Program-made: the position numbers and the translations under genes | Shown: in pieces, positions 33,939 to 44,494 of the stretch | How positions within the stretch are numbered: position 1 is the stretch's first letter | Layout of the letters: every line of letters starts with the position of its first letter | Notes under the pieces: model-generated | Database searches by the model: none | What the model saw: the letters and a program-made list of their open reading frames with translations, nothing else | What the model was told of the DNA's origin: nothing | Assembly (NCBI RefSeq): GCF_001420995.1 | Contig: NZ_CP012184.1 | Coordinates: forward strand, 480,501 to 544,500 | DNA: 64,000 nucleotides | Origin: Pseudonocardia sp. EC080619-01 | GTDB taxonomy: Bacteria; Actinomycetota; Actinomycetes; Mycobacteriales; Pseudonocardiaceae | Direction of reading: 5' to 3'

Positions 33939-36305
33939 ATGAGCCGCCTTCCGGGTTCCACCTACCGGCTGCAGTTCTCGAAGGACCGGACGTTCGCCGA
34001 CGCGCGGGCGCTCACCGGCTACCTCGACCGGCTCGGGATCGGGGCGCTCTACGCCTCCCCGCTGCTCGAGTCGGGGACCGGGTCGAACCACGGCTACGAC
34101 GTCGTCGACCCGTCCCGGATCTCCGCGGAGCGCGGCGGCGAGGCCGGTCTGCGCGCCCTGCTCGGCACGCTGCGCGAGCACGGGCTGACCCTGCTGCTCG
34201 ACATCGTGCCGAACCACGTCGGCGTCGCGCGGCCCGCGGAGAACCCGTGGTGGTGGGACGTGCTGACGCACGGGCAGTCGTCGCGGTGGGCGCACCACTT
34301 CGACGTCGACTGGGGCGCAGGCCGGATCCTGCTCCCGGTGCTCGACGCCGACGAGGCCGGCGCGCTGGAGAACCTCACCGTCACCGACGGCGAGCTGCGT
34401 TACCACGAGCACCGCTTCCCGGTCGCCCCCGGCACCGGGGACGGCACCGCGCAGGAGGTGCACGACCGCCAGCACTACCGGCTCGTGTCCTGGCGGCGCG
34501 GGGCGGCGGAGCTGACCTACCGGCGGTTCTTCGACGTCTCCGACCTGGCCGCGGTGCGCGTCGAGGACCCCGAGGTGTTCGCCGACGCCCACCGGACGGT
34601 CCTGGAGCTGCTGCGCGGCGACGACACGATCGTCGGGCTGCGCGTCGACCACCCGGACGGCCTGGCCGATCCCGGCGGGTACGTGCGCCGGCTGCGCGCC
34701 GAGATCGGGCCCTGGAAGTGGCTGCTGGTCGAGAAGATCCTCGCCGTCGGCGAGGACCTCCCCGCCTCGTGGCCGGTCGACGGCACCAGCGGTTACGAGG
34801 CGCTGCGCGAGATCTGCGGGGTGTTCGTCGATCCCGACGGCGCCGGGCTCCTGACCCAGTTCGCCGCCGAGCACACCGGTGCGAAGCCGGCCGCGCACGC
34901 CGTGGAGGACGACGGCAGGCACCTCGTCGTGGACCGGATCCTCGTCGCGGAGGTCCACCGGATCGCCGACGCGTTCCGGGCCGGACCGGGCGCGGACGCC
35001 GCGGCCACCGGCGTCGACCTCACCGCGGTCACCGCCGAGGACCTGCACGACGCGGTCGCCGAGTTCCTCTGCGGATTCCCGGTCTACCGCTCCTACCTGA
35101 CCCCGGCGATCGCCGAGGGGCGCGCCGCCGCCGACACCGCCGTGTCGGTCGCCCGCACCCGGCGCCCCGACCTGGCCGCGGTGGTCACCGCCCTGCACGC
35201 CGGCCTGGTCGCCGACCCCGGCTCGGAGTACGCGACCCGGCTCCAGCAGACCTCCGGCATGGTCACCGCCAAGGGTGTCGAGGACACCGCGTTCTACCGG
35301 TACAACCGCTTCGTCGCGCTCAACGAGGTCGGCGGCGACCCGGCCCGGTTCGGGGTGTCCCCCACCGAGTTCCACGCCGGCCTCACCCACCGCGAGGCGG
35401 GCCGGTCGCGCACGATGACCACACTGTCCACGCACGACACCAAGCGCTCGGAGGACGTGCGGGCGCGGCTCGCGGTCCTCGCCGAGCGCCCGGGCGACTG
35501 GACCGCGCAGGTCCGCAGGTGGTCGGTGCGCCACCCGCTGCCGGACCGCTCACTGGAGCTCCTCGCCTGGCAGTCGCTGGTCGGGGCGTGGCCGATCCCG
35601 GCCGAGCGGCTGGCGTCGTACCTGGGCAAGGCCTCGAAGGAGGCCAAGCTCGTCACCTCGCACACCGACGCGGTGCCCGAGGTCGACGAGCGGATCGCCG
35701 CCTGGGCGGGCGAGGTGCTCGCCGACGCCGAGCTGGTCGCCGAGATCGAGGCGTTCGTCTCCGGGATCGCCGGCCCGGGCTGGTCGAACTCGCTGGGCCA
35801 GAAGCTGCTGCAGATGGCCGGGCCGGGCGTGCCCGACGTCTACCAGGGCACCGAGCTGTTCGAGTACTCGCTGGTCGACCCGGACAACCGGCGGCCCGTC
35901 GACTTCGGGGTCCGCGAACGCCTGCTGGAGCGGATCGACGGCGGCTGGCAGCCCCCGGTCGACGCCTCCGGCGCGGCGAAGCTGCTGGTGACGTCGGCGG
36001 CGGCGCGGCTGCGGCGGTTCCGGCCGGAGCTGTTCTCCGGCTACGGGCCCCTCGACGCGCAGGGCACCGCGGCGTCGCACGCGGTCGCGTTCTCCCGCGG
36101 CGGCGGGGCGCTGGTCGCCGTCGCCACCCGCCTGCCGGAGGGCCTGGCCCGCCGCGGCGGGTGGGGCGACACGACGCTGCCGCTGCCCGGCGGGTTCGAC
36201 GACTGGCACGACATGATCGCGAACAAGCCGGTGGACGGCCCGGCACCGGCGCTCGCCGGGCTGCTGGACCGCTACCCCGTGGCGCTGCTGGTCCGCCCCG
36301 CCTGA
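33939..36305 (+). CDS. treY: Malto-oligosyltrehalose synthase TreY
   Basis: 788 residues. STYRLQFSKDRTFADARALT at the start, NHVGVARPAENPWWWDVL, catalytic residues in GLRVDHPDGLADPGGYV and LLVEKILAVGE, and STHDTKRSEDVRAR are diagnostic of the GH13_26 trehalose synthases. The enzyme isomerises the reducing-end alpha-1,4 bond to alpha-1,1. It acts between GlgX and TreZ. Length and C-terminal beta-domain are complete. A small opposite-strand gene lies between it and treZ. Confidence 0.95.
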   Translation: MSRLPGSTYRLQFSKDRTFADARALTGYLDRLGIGALYASPLLESGTGSNHGYDVVDPSRISAERGGEAGLRALLGTLREHGLTLLLDIVPNHVGVARPAENPWWWDVLTHGQSSRWAHHFDVDWGAGRILLPVLDADEAGALENLTVTDGELRYHEHRFPVAPGTGDGTAQEVHDRQHYRLVSWRRGAAELTYRRFFDVSDLAAVRVEDPEVFADAHRTVLELLRGDDTIVGLRVDHPDGLADPGGYVRRLRAEIGPWKWLLVEKILAVGEDLPASWPVDGTSGYEALREICGVFVDPDGAGLLTQFAAEHTGAKPAAHAVEDDGRHLVVDRILVAEVHRIADAFRAGPGADAAATGVDLTAVTAEDLHDAVAEFLCGFPVYRSYLTPAIAEGRAAADTAVSVARTRRPDLAAVVTALHAGLVADPGSEYATRLQQTSGMVTAKGVEDTAFYRYNRFVALNEVGGDPARFGVSPTEFHAGLTHREAGRSRTMTTLSTHDTKRSEDVRARLAVLAERPGDWTAQVRRWSVRHPLPDRSLELLAWQSLVGAWPIPAERLASYLGKASKEAKLVTSHTDAVPEVDERIAAWAGEVLADAELVAEIEAFVSGIAGPGWSNSLGQKLLQMAGPGVPDVYQGTELFEYSLVDPDNRRPVDFGVRERLLERIDGGWQPPVDASGAAKLLVTSAAARLRRFRPELFSGYGPLDAQGTAASHAVAFSRGGGALVAVATRLPEGLARRGGWGDTTLPLPGGFDDWHDMIANKPVDGPAPALAGLLDRYPVALLVRPA

Positions 36306-36311
36306 GGCGGG

Positions 36312-36779
36312 CTACTCCTCGTCGTCGACGAGGTGGACGGCGGCCTCCTCCGCCGACGCCCCCGCCCCGTCGATCCCGGCGTCACCGGCGACGAGCTGCT
36401 GTTCGCCGCCGTCGCTGCCGTCGAACGACGCGTCGTCGACGGTCAGCCGGCCTGCCCGGCGATCGCCGACCTCGCCGTCCCGGAGTTCGCCGTCGGTCCC
36501 GGTGGTGTCGCCGAGGTCCTCCCCCGTGGCGTCGTCGGTGTCGCGGTCGGTGTCGCGGTCGGTGTCGTCCTCGAGGGCCGGGTCGGTGGCGTTCCACGGG
36601 TCCGGTTCCTCGTCGGCGAGACGCTCGTCGAGCGACTCGTGGTCGCGGGAGTTCCACGGCCGTTCCGGCGGCGAGTAGCCCTCGTCCAGCACGTCGGTGA
36701 CACCGCCGTACTCCAGGGTGTCGTCGGGTTGCAGCTGGGCGTACTGGTCGGTGTCGTCACCGCTGTCCGGGTCGGCCAT
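36312..36779 (-). CDS. DUF5709 domain-containing acidic protein
   Basis: 155 residues, strongly acidic. The conserved N-terminal block QYAQLQPDDTLEYGGVTDVL followed by DEGYSPPERPW identifies DUF5709, an actinobacterial family of unknown function. The middle contains DTDRDTDRDTD, a short hexanucleotide-type repeat. TACGCT lies 6 nt before the ATG, indicating a leaderless mRNA. It interrupts the treY-treZ run on the opposite strand, ending 6 nt from the treY stop. A role in trehalose metabolism is not implied by sequence. Confidence 0.82.
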   Translation of the reverse strand: MADPDSGDDTDQYAQLQPDDTLEYGGVTDVLDEGYSPPERPWNSRDHESLDERLADEEPDPWNATDPALEDDTDRDTDRDTDDATGEDLGDTTGTDGELRDGEVGDRRAGRLTVDDASFDGSDGGEQQLVAGDAGIDGAGASAEEAAVHLVDDEE

Positions 36780-36785
36780 CGAGGC

Positions 36786-36791
36786 AGCGTA
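36786..36791 (-). promoter_or_regulatory. Candidate -10 box for leaderless DUF5709 gene
   Basis: Read on the minus strand, TACGCT is followed by 6 nt and then the ATG at 36779. Confidence 0.45.
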
Positions 36792-36862
36792 GCGCCGGGT
36801 GAGCGGCGCCACCCCCGCCCGCCCGCGCGGGACCCCCACCGGGTGCGGAAGGATCGACGCCC

Positions 36863-38608
36863 GTGACGGTGTTCTCGGTGTGGGCCCCTGACAGGAACCG
36901 GGTGAGCGTCCTGGTCGGCGACGACCGGATCGCGCTGGACCCCGCACCCGGCGGGTGGTGGCGGACCGAACTGCCCGACCACGGGCACGGCACCGACTAC
37001 GCCTTCCTGCTGGACGACGACCCCGCCCCGCTCCCCGACCCACGTTCCCGCTGGCAGCCGGCCGGGGTGCACGAGCGCTCCCGGGTCTACGACCACGACT
37101 CGTTCTGGTGGACCGACGACACCTGGACCGGCCGCACCCTGGCCGGGTCGGTGCTCTACGAGTGCCACATCGGCACCTTCACCGACGAGGGCACCTTCGA
37201 CGCGGCGATCGGCCGGCTCGACCATCTCGTCTCGCTCGGGATCGACCTGGTCGAGGTGCTGCCCGTCAACGCCGTCGACGGCCCCGTGAACTGGGGCTAC
37301 GACGGCGTCGCCTGGTACGCCGTCACCGGCAACTACGGCGGCCCGGACGCCTTCAAGCGGTTCGTCGACGCCTGCCACGCCCGCGGCCTCGGCGTCGTGC
37401 TCGACGTCGTCTACAACCACCTCGGGCCCTCCGGGGCCTACCTGGACCGGTTCGGCCCGTACTTCGCCGGATCGAACATCTGGGGCCCGTCGCTGAACCT
37501 CGACGGCGGCGGCTCGGACGAGGTCCGCCGCTACGTGATCGACAATGCGCTGATGTGGCTGCGCGACTTCCACGTCGACGGGCTGCGGATCGACGCCGTG
37601 CACGCGCTGCGGGACACCCGCGCCCAGCACGTCCTGGAGCAGCTCGCCGTCGAGGTCACGGCCCTGGAGGCGCACGTCGGGCGTCCGCTGTCGCTGATCG
37701 CCGAGTCCGACCTCAACGACCCGCGGATGATCACCGCGCGGGAGGGCGGCGGCTACGGGCTCGACGCCCAGTGGGCCGACGACGTCCACCACTGCCTTCA
37801 CACGGTGCTCACCGGGGAGGGCCAGGGCTACTACGGCGACTTCGCCGAGGCGGGCCTGGACGGGCTCGCGCACGTGCTGACGCGCGGGTTCCTGCACGAG
37901 GGCACCTGGTCGTCGTTCCGGGGGCGCAGTCACGGCGCCCCGATCGACACGGCACGGATCCCCGGCTCCCGGCTGGTGACCTACCTGCAGAACCACGACC
38001 AGATCGGGAACCGGGCCACCGGCGACCGGCTCACCCATACGCTGTCCCCCGGCCTGCTGGCCTGCGGCGCGGCGCTGCTGTTCACCTCCGGCTTCACCCC
38101 GATGCTGTTCATGGGCGAGGAGTGGGGCGCGCGCACGCCGTGGCAGTTCTTCTCCCGGTTCGGAGACCCGGGCCTGCAGCAGGCGGTCCGCGACGGGCGG
38201 CGCACGGAGTTCGCCGACCACGGCTGGTCCGACGCCGACGAGGTCCCCGACCCGAACGCGGAGTCGACGTTCACGGACTCGACGCTCGACTGGTCCGAGC
38301 CGGAGCAGGAGCCGCACGCGACGCTGCTGCGGATGCACCGCGAGCTCATCGCGCTGCGCCGCACCTGGCCGGAGCTGTCCGACCCGTGGCTGGACTCGGT
38401 CGGGGTCGACGTCCACGAGCAGGCCCGAACCCTGGTGATCGCCCGGGGCGCGATGCGGGTCGTGGTCAACCTGGGGCCGGAGCCCGTCACGCTGTCGCTC
38501 GGGTCGACGATCACCCGGATCCTGCTGGCGTCCGAGCCGACCCGCAGCGACGACGACTCGTTCACCGTTCCGGCGGAGGCGTTCGCGATCTGCCGTATCG
38601 CGGGGTGA
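36863..38608 (+). CDS. treZ: Malto-oligosyltrehalose trehalohydrolase TreZ
   Basis: 581 residues from GTG 36863, with GGAAGGA upstream. An N-terminal E-set domain (FSVWAPDRNRVSVLVGDD) is followed by a GH13 barrel. Catalytic residues lie in DGLRIDAVHALRDT, LIAESDLNDPRM and LQNHDQIGNRATGDRL. It releases trehalose from the non-reducing malto-oligosyltrehalose made by TreY. Together with GlgX this forms a complete route from glycogen to trehalose, an osmolyte and storage sugar. A palindromic repeat lies 44 nt after the stop. Confidence 0.95.
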   Translation: MTVFSVWAPDRNRVSVLVGDDRIALDPAPGGWWRTELPDHGHGTDYAFLLDDDPAPLPDPRSRWQPAGVHERSRVYDHDSFWWTDDTWTGRTLAGSVLYECHIGTFTDEGTFDAAIGRLDHLVSLGIDLVEVLPVNAVDGPVNWGYDGVAWYAVTGNYGGPDAFKRFVDACHARGLGVVLDVVYNHLGPSGAYLDRFGPYFAGSNIWGPSLNLDGGGSDEVRRYVIDNALMWLRDFHVDGLRIDAVHALRDTRAQHVLEQLAVEVTALEAHVGRPLSLIAESDLNDPRMITAREGGGYGLDAQWADDVHHCLHTVLTGEGQGYYGDFAEAGLDGLAHVLTRGFLHEGTWSSFRGRSHGAPIDTARIPGSRLVTYLQNHDQIGNRATGDRLTHTLSPGLLACGAALLFTSGFTPMLFMGEEWGARTPWQFFSRFGDPGLQQAVRDGRRTEFADHGWSDADEVPDPNAESTFTDSTLDWSEPEQEPHATLLRMHRELIALRRTWPELSDPWLDSVGVDVHEQARTLVIARGAMRVVVNLGPEPVTLSLGSTITRILLASEPTRSDDDSFTVPAEAFAICRIAG

Positions 38609-38651
38609 CGGCACCGGCGTTGCACCCGCTCGACCGGCAGACCCGACCGGC

Positions 38652-38715
38652 GTGATCACCGGTCGGGAGGCGATCCGGCCACATCCGACCGTCTCTCTTT
38701 CCGATCGGTGATCAC
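38652..38715. repeat. 64-bp palindromic repeat element, copy A
   Basis: Bounded by GTGATCAC at both ends, with further inverted pairing inward (GGTCGGGA with TTCCGATC, allowing G-U). It is 54/64 identical to copy B at 39944-40007, in the same orientation. It sits between the 3' ends of treZ and the PE-like gene, so it could also act as a bidirectional terminator. Confidence 0.85.
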
Positions 38716-38733
38716 GGGCCCGGCCGGGAGGCA

Positions 38734-39099
38734 TCACAGCTGGGCGAAGTGCTCCCGCTGTACCTCCAGGGCGCGGCCGATGGCGTCCTCGGCGTGGCCG
38801 TACTGCCGGGCGGCGACGAGGAGCCGGTCGGCCGCCTCCCGGACCTCGACGTAGTGCGCCCAGTGGGTGTCGAGGATGTGGTTCACCTTCGGCTGGAAAG
38901 CCCTCCTGGCGTCGAGCGACACCGGATCCTGGCCGACGGCCGGCAGGTTCCGCAGCCACTCTGCGTCTTTCAGGGCCGTGTACATCCGCTCGGCCTGGGC
39001 GGCGAGGATCGCGTGGACCTGGACGACGTTGCCGGTGGTGATCTGCACCATGAGGCTGTCGGAGGCGGTGCCTCGCGGGCGGGCTGCATCGATCGTCAT
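38734..39099 (-). CDS. PE-like/ESX-associated small helical protein
   Basis: 121 residues from ATG 39099 (TACCGT 8 nt upstream, probably leaderless). It is predominantly helical: VQVHAILAAQAERMYTALKD, then NHILDTHWAHYVEVREAADR, with conserved tryptophans. This resembles the PE/WXG100-type partner proteins found next to DUF3558 lipoproteins in Pseudonocardiaceae. There is no signal peptide. Export through a type VII system is possible, but no ESX core gene is in the window. The assignment is tentative. Confidence 0.5.
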   Translation of the reverse strand: MTIDAARPRGTASDSLMVQITTGNVVQVHAILAAQAERMYTALKDAEWLRNLPAVGQDPVSLDARRAFQPKVNHILDTHWAHYVEVREAADRLLVAARQYGHAEDAIGRALEVQREHFAQL

Positions 39100-39188
39100 G
39101 GCGACGCACGGTAGGAGCGGGCAGCACGGCCGGTCGCTGTTCGGACCGCGGCGTTCGCGGGTGCGAACCCGGTCGCCGAGCAGCGAGC

Positions 39189-39350
39189 GGTGGTCACGCA
39201 GCGAGAGTCCGAGGCTCACACCGAGTACCGGGGCTCCACGCGGTAAATTCGGGGCCCACACGGGGAATCCGGGGCCCACACGGCGAGTCCGGTGGTCACA
39301 CGACGAGTCCGGTGGTCACGGGCGGCACGGGTCGTCACGCAGCGAGCCCG
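39189..39350. repeat. Tandem array of about eight degenerate 20-bp units
   Basis: Units such as GGGGCCCACACGGCGAGTCC, GGGGCCCACACGGGGAATCC and GGTGGTCACACGACGAGTCC follow each other without gaps. The last unit (rightmost) contains the stop codon of the DUF3558 gene, read on the minus strand as GCTCGCTGCGTGA. The array therefore looks like serial duplication of that gene's 3' end. It fills most of the gap to the PE-like gene. Confidence 0.8.
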
Positions 39351-39880
39351 CGTGCGGTCCGGATCACCTCGGCGGTGAGCCGGACGGCCCGATCGCAGGA
39401 CTTGTCGATCCAGGACCCCGGCCCCGGCGGCTCGACGTCGGCAGCCTGGGTCTGCGTGCGGATCAGCTGGCTCTCACCGGTGTCGACGAGGATCTCGCAG
39501 AGCGGGGCGATCGTTTCCCGCTCGGTGAGCCGGACGGTGCCGTAACCCTCGATCTCGCCGATCATCGCACCGTCGGCGCCGACCGCCTGCTCGGCATCGG
39601 ACGGGAAGAACTGCACCGTGAAACCGAAGTCGCTGCCGTAGCCGCCCCAGTCGCACAGGCGGGTCGGCTTCCCCCCGACCACCGGCGACGCGATCCGACG
39701 CCTCTCCGGGGCCACACCCGCGGCCCTCAGGCTCTCCGGCGACACCGTCGCGCACGGATCGAGGCGGTTCAGGTCGATGTCCGCCGGCCGGGCCGGGAAC
39801 GGATCCGGCGGCCCCAAAGGCGCGGACGCGCACCCCCCGAGCACGAGAACCAGCACGACCGCCGCCCACCACCGCGTCAC
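39335..39880 (-). CDS. DUF3558 family lipoprotein
   Basis: 181 residues from GTG 39880, with GAGGAGGG upstream. A short signal peptide ends in the lipobox VLGGC (cysteine near residue 17). The mature domain has the DUF3558 pattern: LNRLDPCATVSPESLRAAGV, CDWGGYGSDFGFTVQF, APLCEILVDTGE and a C-terminal DKSCDRAVRLTAEVI. Four cysteines could form two disulfides outside the membrane. The family is actinobacterial with unknown function. It pairs with the downstream PE-like gene, and the pair is bracketed by two copies of a palindromic repeat. TAGCGT near 39904 is a -10 candidate. Confidence 0.85.
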   Translation of the reverse strand: MTRWWAAVVLVLVLGGCASAPLGPPDPFPARPADIDLNRLDPCATVSPESLRAAGVAPERRRIASPVVGGKPTRLCDWGGYGSDFGFTVQFFPSDAEQAVGADGAMIGEIEGYGTVRLTERETIAPLCEILVDTGESQLIRTQTQAADVEPPGPGSWIDKSCDRAVRLTAEVIRTARGLAA

Positions 39881-39943
39881 GGACCCTCCTCGCCTCCGGG
39901 GAGACGCTAGCCCCTACCCCCTGTCCCGCACGGAGATTCCGGG

Positions 39944-40007
39944 GTGATCACCGATCGGGAAGCGATCCGGCCACGAACGGCCGTATCCCTTCCCGATCCG
40001 TGATCAC
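39944..40007. repeat. 64-bp palindromic repeat element, copy B
   Basis: GTGATCAC, GATCGGGAAG and GATCCGGCC pair with GGCCGTATC, CTTCCCGATC and GTGATCAC around the loop ACGAAC, leaving only a few single mismatches. The whole 64 bp can therefore fold into one long hairpin. It lies between the mdh 3' end and the DUF3558 gene start. Differences from copy A are concentrated in the centre. Confidence 0.88.
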
Positions 40008-40091
40008 GGGCTGCGGCGAGCGGGCCCGGACGCGAGCCGGCCGCGACCACCTGGGTGGTCGCGGCCGGGGAGGACGTGCGTGGGGGTGGGC

Positions 40092-42350
<2,259 letters not shown>

Positions 42351-42354
<4 letters not shown>

Positions 42355-42806
42355 CCGGCCGGGAGGATCCCGCGCACCGCGACGAGCCGGACGACCGTCC
42401 GCCGTGGCAGGGAGCGCCCGGGTACTCCGGTGTGGACGACCCGGATCCCGGTCCCGGCGGGGTGCCCCCGCACGCGCCGCTGCCCGGCGCCCCGCCGTAC
42501 CCGCCGGGGACCGGGCCCGACGATTGCGCGCCGTCCGACCGGGAGCCGTCGCCGGTCGAGCGGCTGCTCCCCCGGTGTGTCGCGGCGAGCGCGGGCTGGG
42601 TGGCGGTCGCGCTGCTCCTGGCGCTGGTCACCGGTGTGGTGTCGTGGCCGCTGCGCGGGATCGCGCTCGTCGTACCGTGGGGGCTGACGGCCGTCGCGCT
42701 GCTCGTCCCGGCCCGCCGCGGCGCCGGCCCGGGTGGACTGGTGGCGCTGGCGTTCGGTCCGTTCTGGCTGCTGCACGCGCTGCTGGTCGGTCTGCTCGGC
42801 TGGTGA
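42351..42806 (+). CDS. Two- to three-helix membrane protein with Pro-rich N-terminus
   Basis: 151 residues from GTG 42351 (GTGA overlap). The first 70 residues are Pro/Asp/Gly-rich and probably disordered in the cytoplasm. Then come helices near residues 79-95 (WVAVALLLALVTGVVSW), 98-115 and 125-150. I do not recognise a family. Coupling to the DUF418 gene suggests a joint membrane function, not shown. Confidence 0.65.
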
Positions 42807-42868
42807 GCGACGGCCCCTCCGGCCGCGGCGGGCCATCCGTCGCGATCTCGAGTGGCAGCACACGGTGC

Positions 42869-42892
42869 GTGCCGGAATGATGCGTTCCGCAC
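42869..42892. promoter_or_regulatory. Inverted repeat upstream of the small Cys-containing gene
   Basis: GTGCCGGAA and TTCCGCAC are near-perfect arms (one extra C) around TGATGCG, 27 nt before the GTG at 42919. It is a possible operator or short hairpin. Confidence 0.3.
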
Positions 42893-42918
42893 CGCCCGTC
42901 CCGGCGAAGGAGCTCCTC

Positions 42919-43137
42919 GTGGCGCAGCACGACCCGTACGTCCTGCCGATGGTCGACGTCGCCGACAAGTGGGTGGTCCGGTGCGACTGCGGGTGCGGCG
43001 CCTTCGAGCAGTACGCCACCCAGGACGAGGCGCAGGACCGGTCCGACGCCCTCCGCGCCGAGAACGAGCCGCCGCCGTCGGAGCGCGCGCAGGCCGTCGA
43101 CGAGGTCCGGGCGGCGGAAGGCTCCGACCCGGTCTGA
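42919..43137 (+). CDS. Small conserved cysteine-containing protein, unknown function
   Basis: 72 residues from GTG 42919, chosen for AAGGAG 6 nt upstream; in-frame ATGs at 42877 and 42880 lack such a site. The core WVVRCDCGCGAFEQYATQDE has three closely spaced cysteines and could hold a metal or be a degenerate zinc ribbon. The C-terminus is acidic. It ends 9 nt from the convergent gvpK stop. No named family was recognised. Confidence 0.6.
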   Translation: MAQHDPYVLPMVDVADKWVVRCDCGCGAFEQYATQDEAQDRSDALRAENEPPPSERAQAVDEVRAAEGSDPV

Positions 43138-43146
43138 GGCCCGCCG

Positions 43147-43461
43147 CTACCGCTGCCGCGGGAGCAGCGGGCCCAGCGGACCGAGCTCGATGTTGAGGTC
43201 CTGCGCGGTGAGTCCGAACCGCTCGGTCAGCTCCTCCATCGCGGACTCCAGGTGCATGAGCGACGTACCGAGGTCCTCGATCTGGTCGTCGGTGAGATCG
43301 CCCTGGTCGACCCGCCGCAGCACCTGCTTCTCCATCAGCTGACGCAGCAGTTCGACGATCGTCAGCACCAGCTTCATCAGGTCCCGCTCGACCGACTCAC
43401 GGTCGATCTCGACCCGGCCGGCGGGCCGGGCCGGGCGCGACCCGGGCTCCGGGGCGCTCAT
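43147..43461 (-). CDS. gvpK: Gas vesicle protein GvpK
   Basis: 104 residues. The central helix-rich block RDLMKLVLTIVELLRQLMEK, followed by DDQIEDLGTSLMHLESAME and FGLTAQDLNIELGPLGPLL, is diagnostic of GvpK, an accessory protein needed for gas vesicle formation. It is the last gene of the leftward operon, and its ATG overlaps the gvpS-like stop. It has no long charged extension, unlike several operon partners. Confidence 0.93.
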   Translation of the reverse strand: MSAPEPGSRPARPAGRVEIDRESVERDLMKLVLTIVELLRQLMEKQVLRRVDQGDLTDDQIEDLGTSLMHLESAMEELTERFGLTAQDLNIELGPLGPLLPRQR

Positions 43462-43700
43462 CCACCGGCCCCCGGGAGCGCACGCGGCTCGGCGGCGGAG
43501 ACACGCCCGTCCCCGTGGGGCACGTCCTCCGCCGGCGCGATCGAGGTGATGAGCGCGCGCAGCGAGATCCGGACGAGATCGACGCCGGCCAGCGAGATCG
43601 TCACGTCCCCGGTGAGCACCACTCCCCCGGCGAGCAGCCGGTCCAGGAGGTCGACGAGTGCCACCTCGCGGTCGCCGAACAGTCCGGTCGGTTCGGTCAT
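43458..43700 (-). CDS. gvpS: Gas vesicle GvpA-family protein, GvpS-like
   Basis: 80 residues. LVDLLDRLLAGGVVLTGDVT and ISLAGVDLVRISLRALITSI follow the GvpA fold (helix, two strands, helix). It is shorter and more diverged than the main GvpA. Its position between gvpL and gvpK matches gvpS of Streptomyces clusters. It is probably a minor shell or nucleating subunit. It overlaps both neighbours by 4 nt. Confidence 0.85.
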   Translation of the reverse strand: MTEPTGLFGDREVALVDLLDRLLAGGVVLTGDVTISLAGVDLVRISLRALITSIAPAEDVPHGDGRVSAAEPRALPGAGG

Positions 43701-44494
43701 CCGTCGTCACCGCCCGGGGCGGTCCCGGCGAACGAGTACGGCACCCAGGGGCCGGTCACCTCGACCAGCAGCGCGGGCGTCGCGGCCGCCTCCACCGCGG
43801 CCCGCCACCGGTCGGTGTCGTCCGTGTCGACGAGGTAGGCCGCGTTGAGCACCATCTGCTCGGTCCGGCCGGTGAGCGCGGCGTCGTGGACGCGGTGCCG
43901 GCGCGCCTCGACCGCGGCCCCGGCGACGGCGTCGTGCAGGCTCTCGGCCGCCCGGAACGCCTCGTCGGTCCGGGCCTCCGCCGCCCCGGCGGCGGCACGG
44001 CGGCGGCGCAGGTACTCCGCCCCGGACGACGGCCGCTCGCCCCGCGCCGCGGGTGCGGCCTGCGGGGCCCACGCCTTCAGCCCCCACTCGGCCCGGCCGT
44101 GCACCCGGTCGAGGACGGCCTCGAACCCGGACCGGCGCTCGTCGAGGACCGCACGGACCCGCGCGTCGTCGGTGAAGACGGTCGCGAGGGCCAGCGGCGC
44201 CACGTCGGACGAGCGCCCGACCTCGTCGACGACGTGGTGGTGCGCGCGGGCGGTCGCGGTGAGCCAGTCGAGGTCCTGGAGCCGCTCGTCGATCGCGTCC
44301 TGCGCGAAGTCGGCGGCAGGCACCCGGCTGACGACGGCGTGCAGCCCGGACCCCGCGACGACCCGGACGGGCGCGTCGAGCACCCCGGTCAGTGTCGCGA
44401 GCCCGGGCGGCTCACGACGGGTGACGGCGTAGACGTACGACAGCTCGCCCGGCGCGGCCGCGGGGCTGTCGTCGGGTGTCTCCTGCACGGTCAT
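43697..44494 (-). CDS. gvpL: Gas vesicle protein GvpL/GvpF family, copy 2 (GvpL)
   Basis: 265 residues. YVYAVTRREPPGLATLTGVL opens the family domain. VAPLALATVFTDDARVRAVL, a WGLKAWAP segment and a closing NAAYLVDTDD...TGPWVPYSFAG block match GvpL/F. These accessory proteins sit on or chaperone the forming vesicle shell. The second family member in the operon is at 46604-47377. It overlaps gvpJ and gvpS by 4 nt each. Confidence 0.92.
   Translation of the reverse strand: MTVQETPDDSPAAAPGELSYVYAVTRREPPGLATLTGVLDAPVRVVAGSGLHAVVSRVPAADFAQDAIDERLQDLDWLTATARAHHHVVDEVGRSSDVAPLALATVFTDDARVRAVLDERRSGFEAVLDRVHGRAEWGLKAWAPQAAPAARGERPSSGAEYLRRRRAAAGAAEARTDEAFRAAESLHDAVAGAAVEARRHRVHDAALTGRTEQMVLNAAYLVDTDDTDRWRAAVEAAATPALLVEVTGPWVPYSFAGTAPGGDDG

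Noticed and set aside
31854..36305. A 1483-codon open frame across glgX and treY
   Set aside because: Its first 695 codons are an out-of-frame Arg-rich shadow of glgX; the real treY begins at 33939. It is not a fusion protein.
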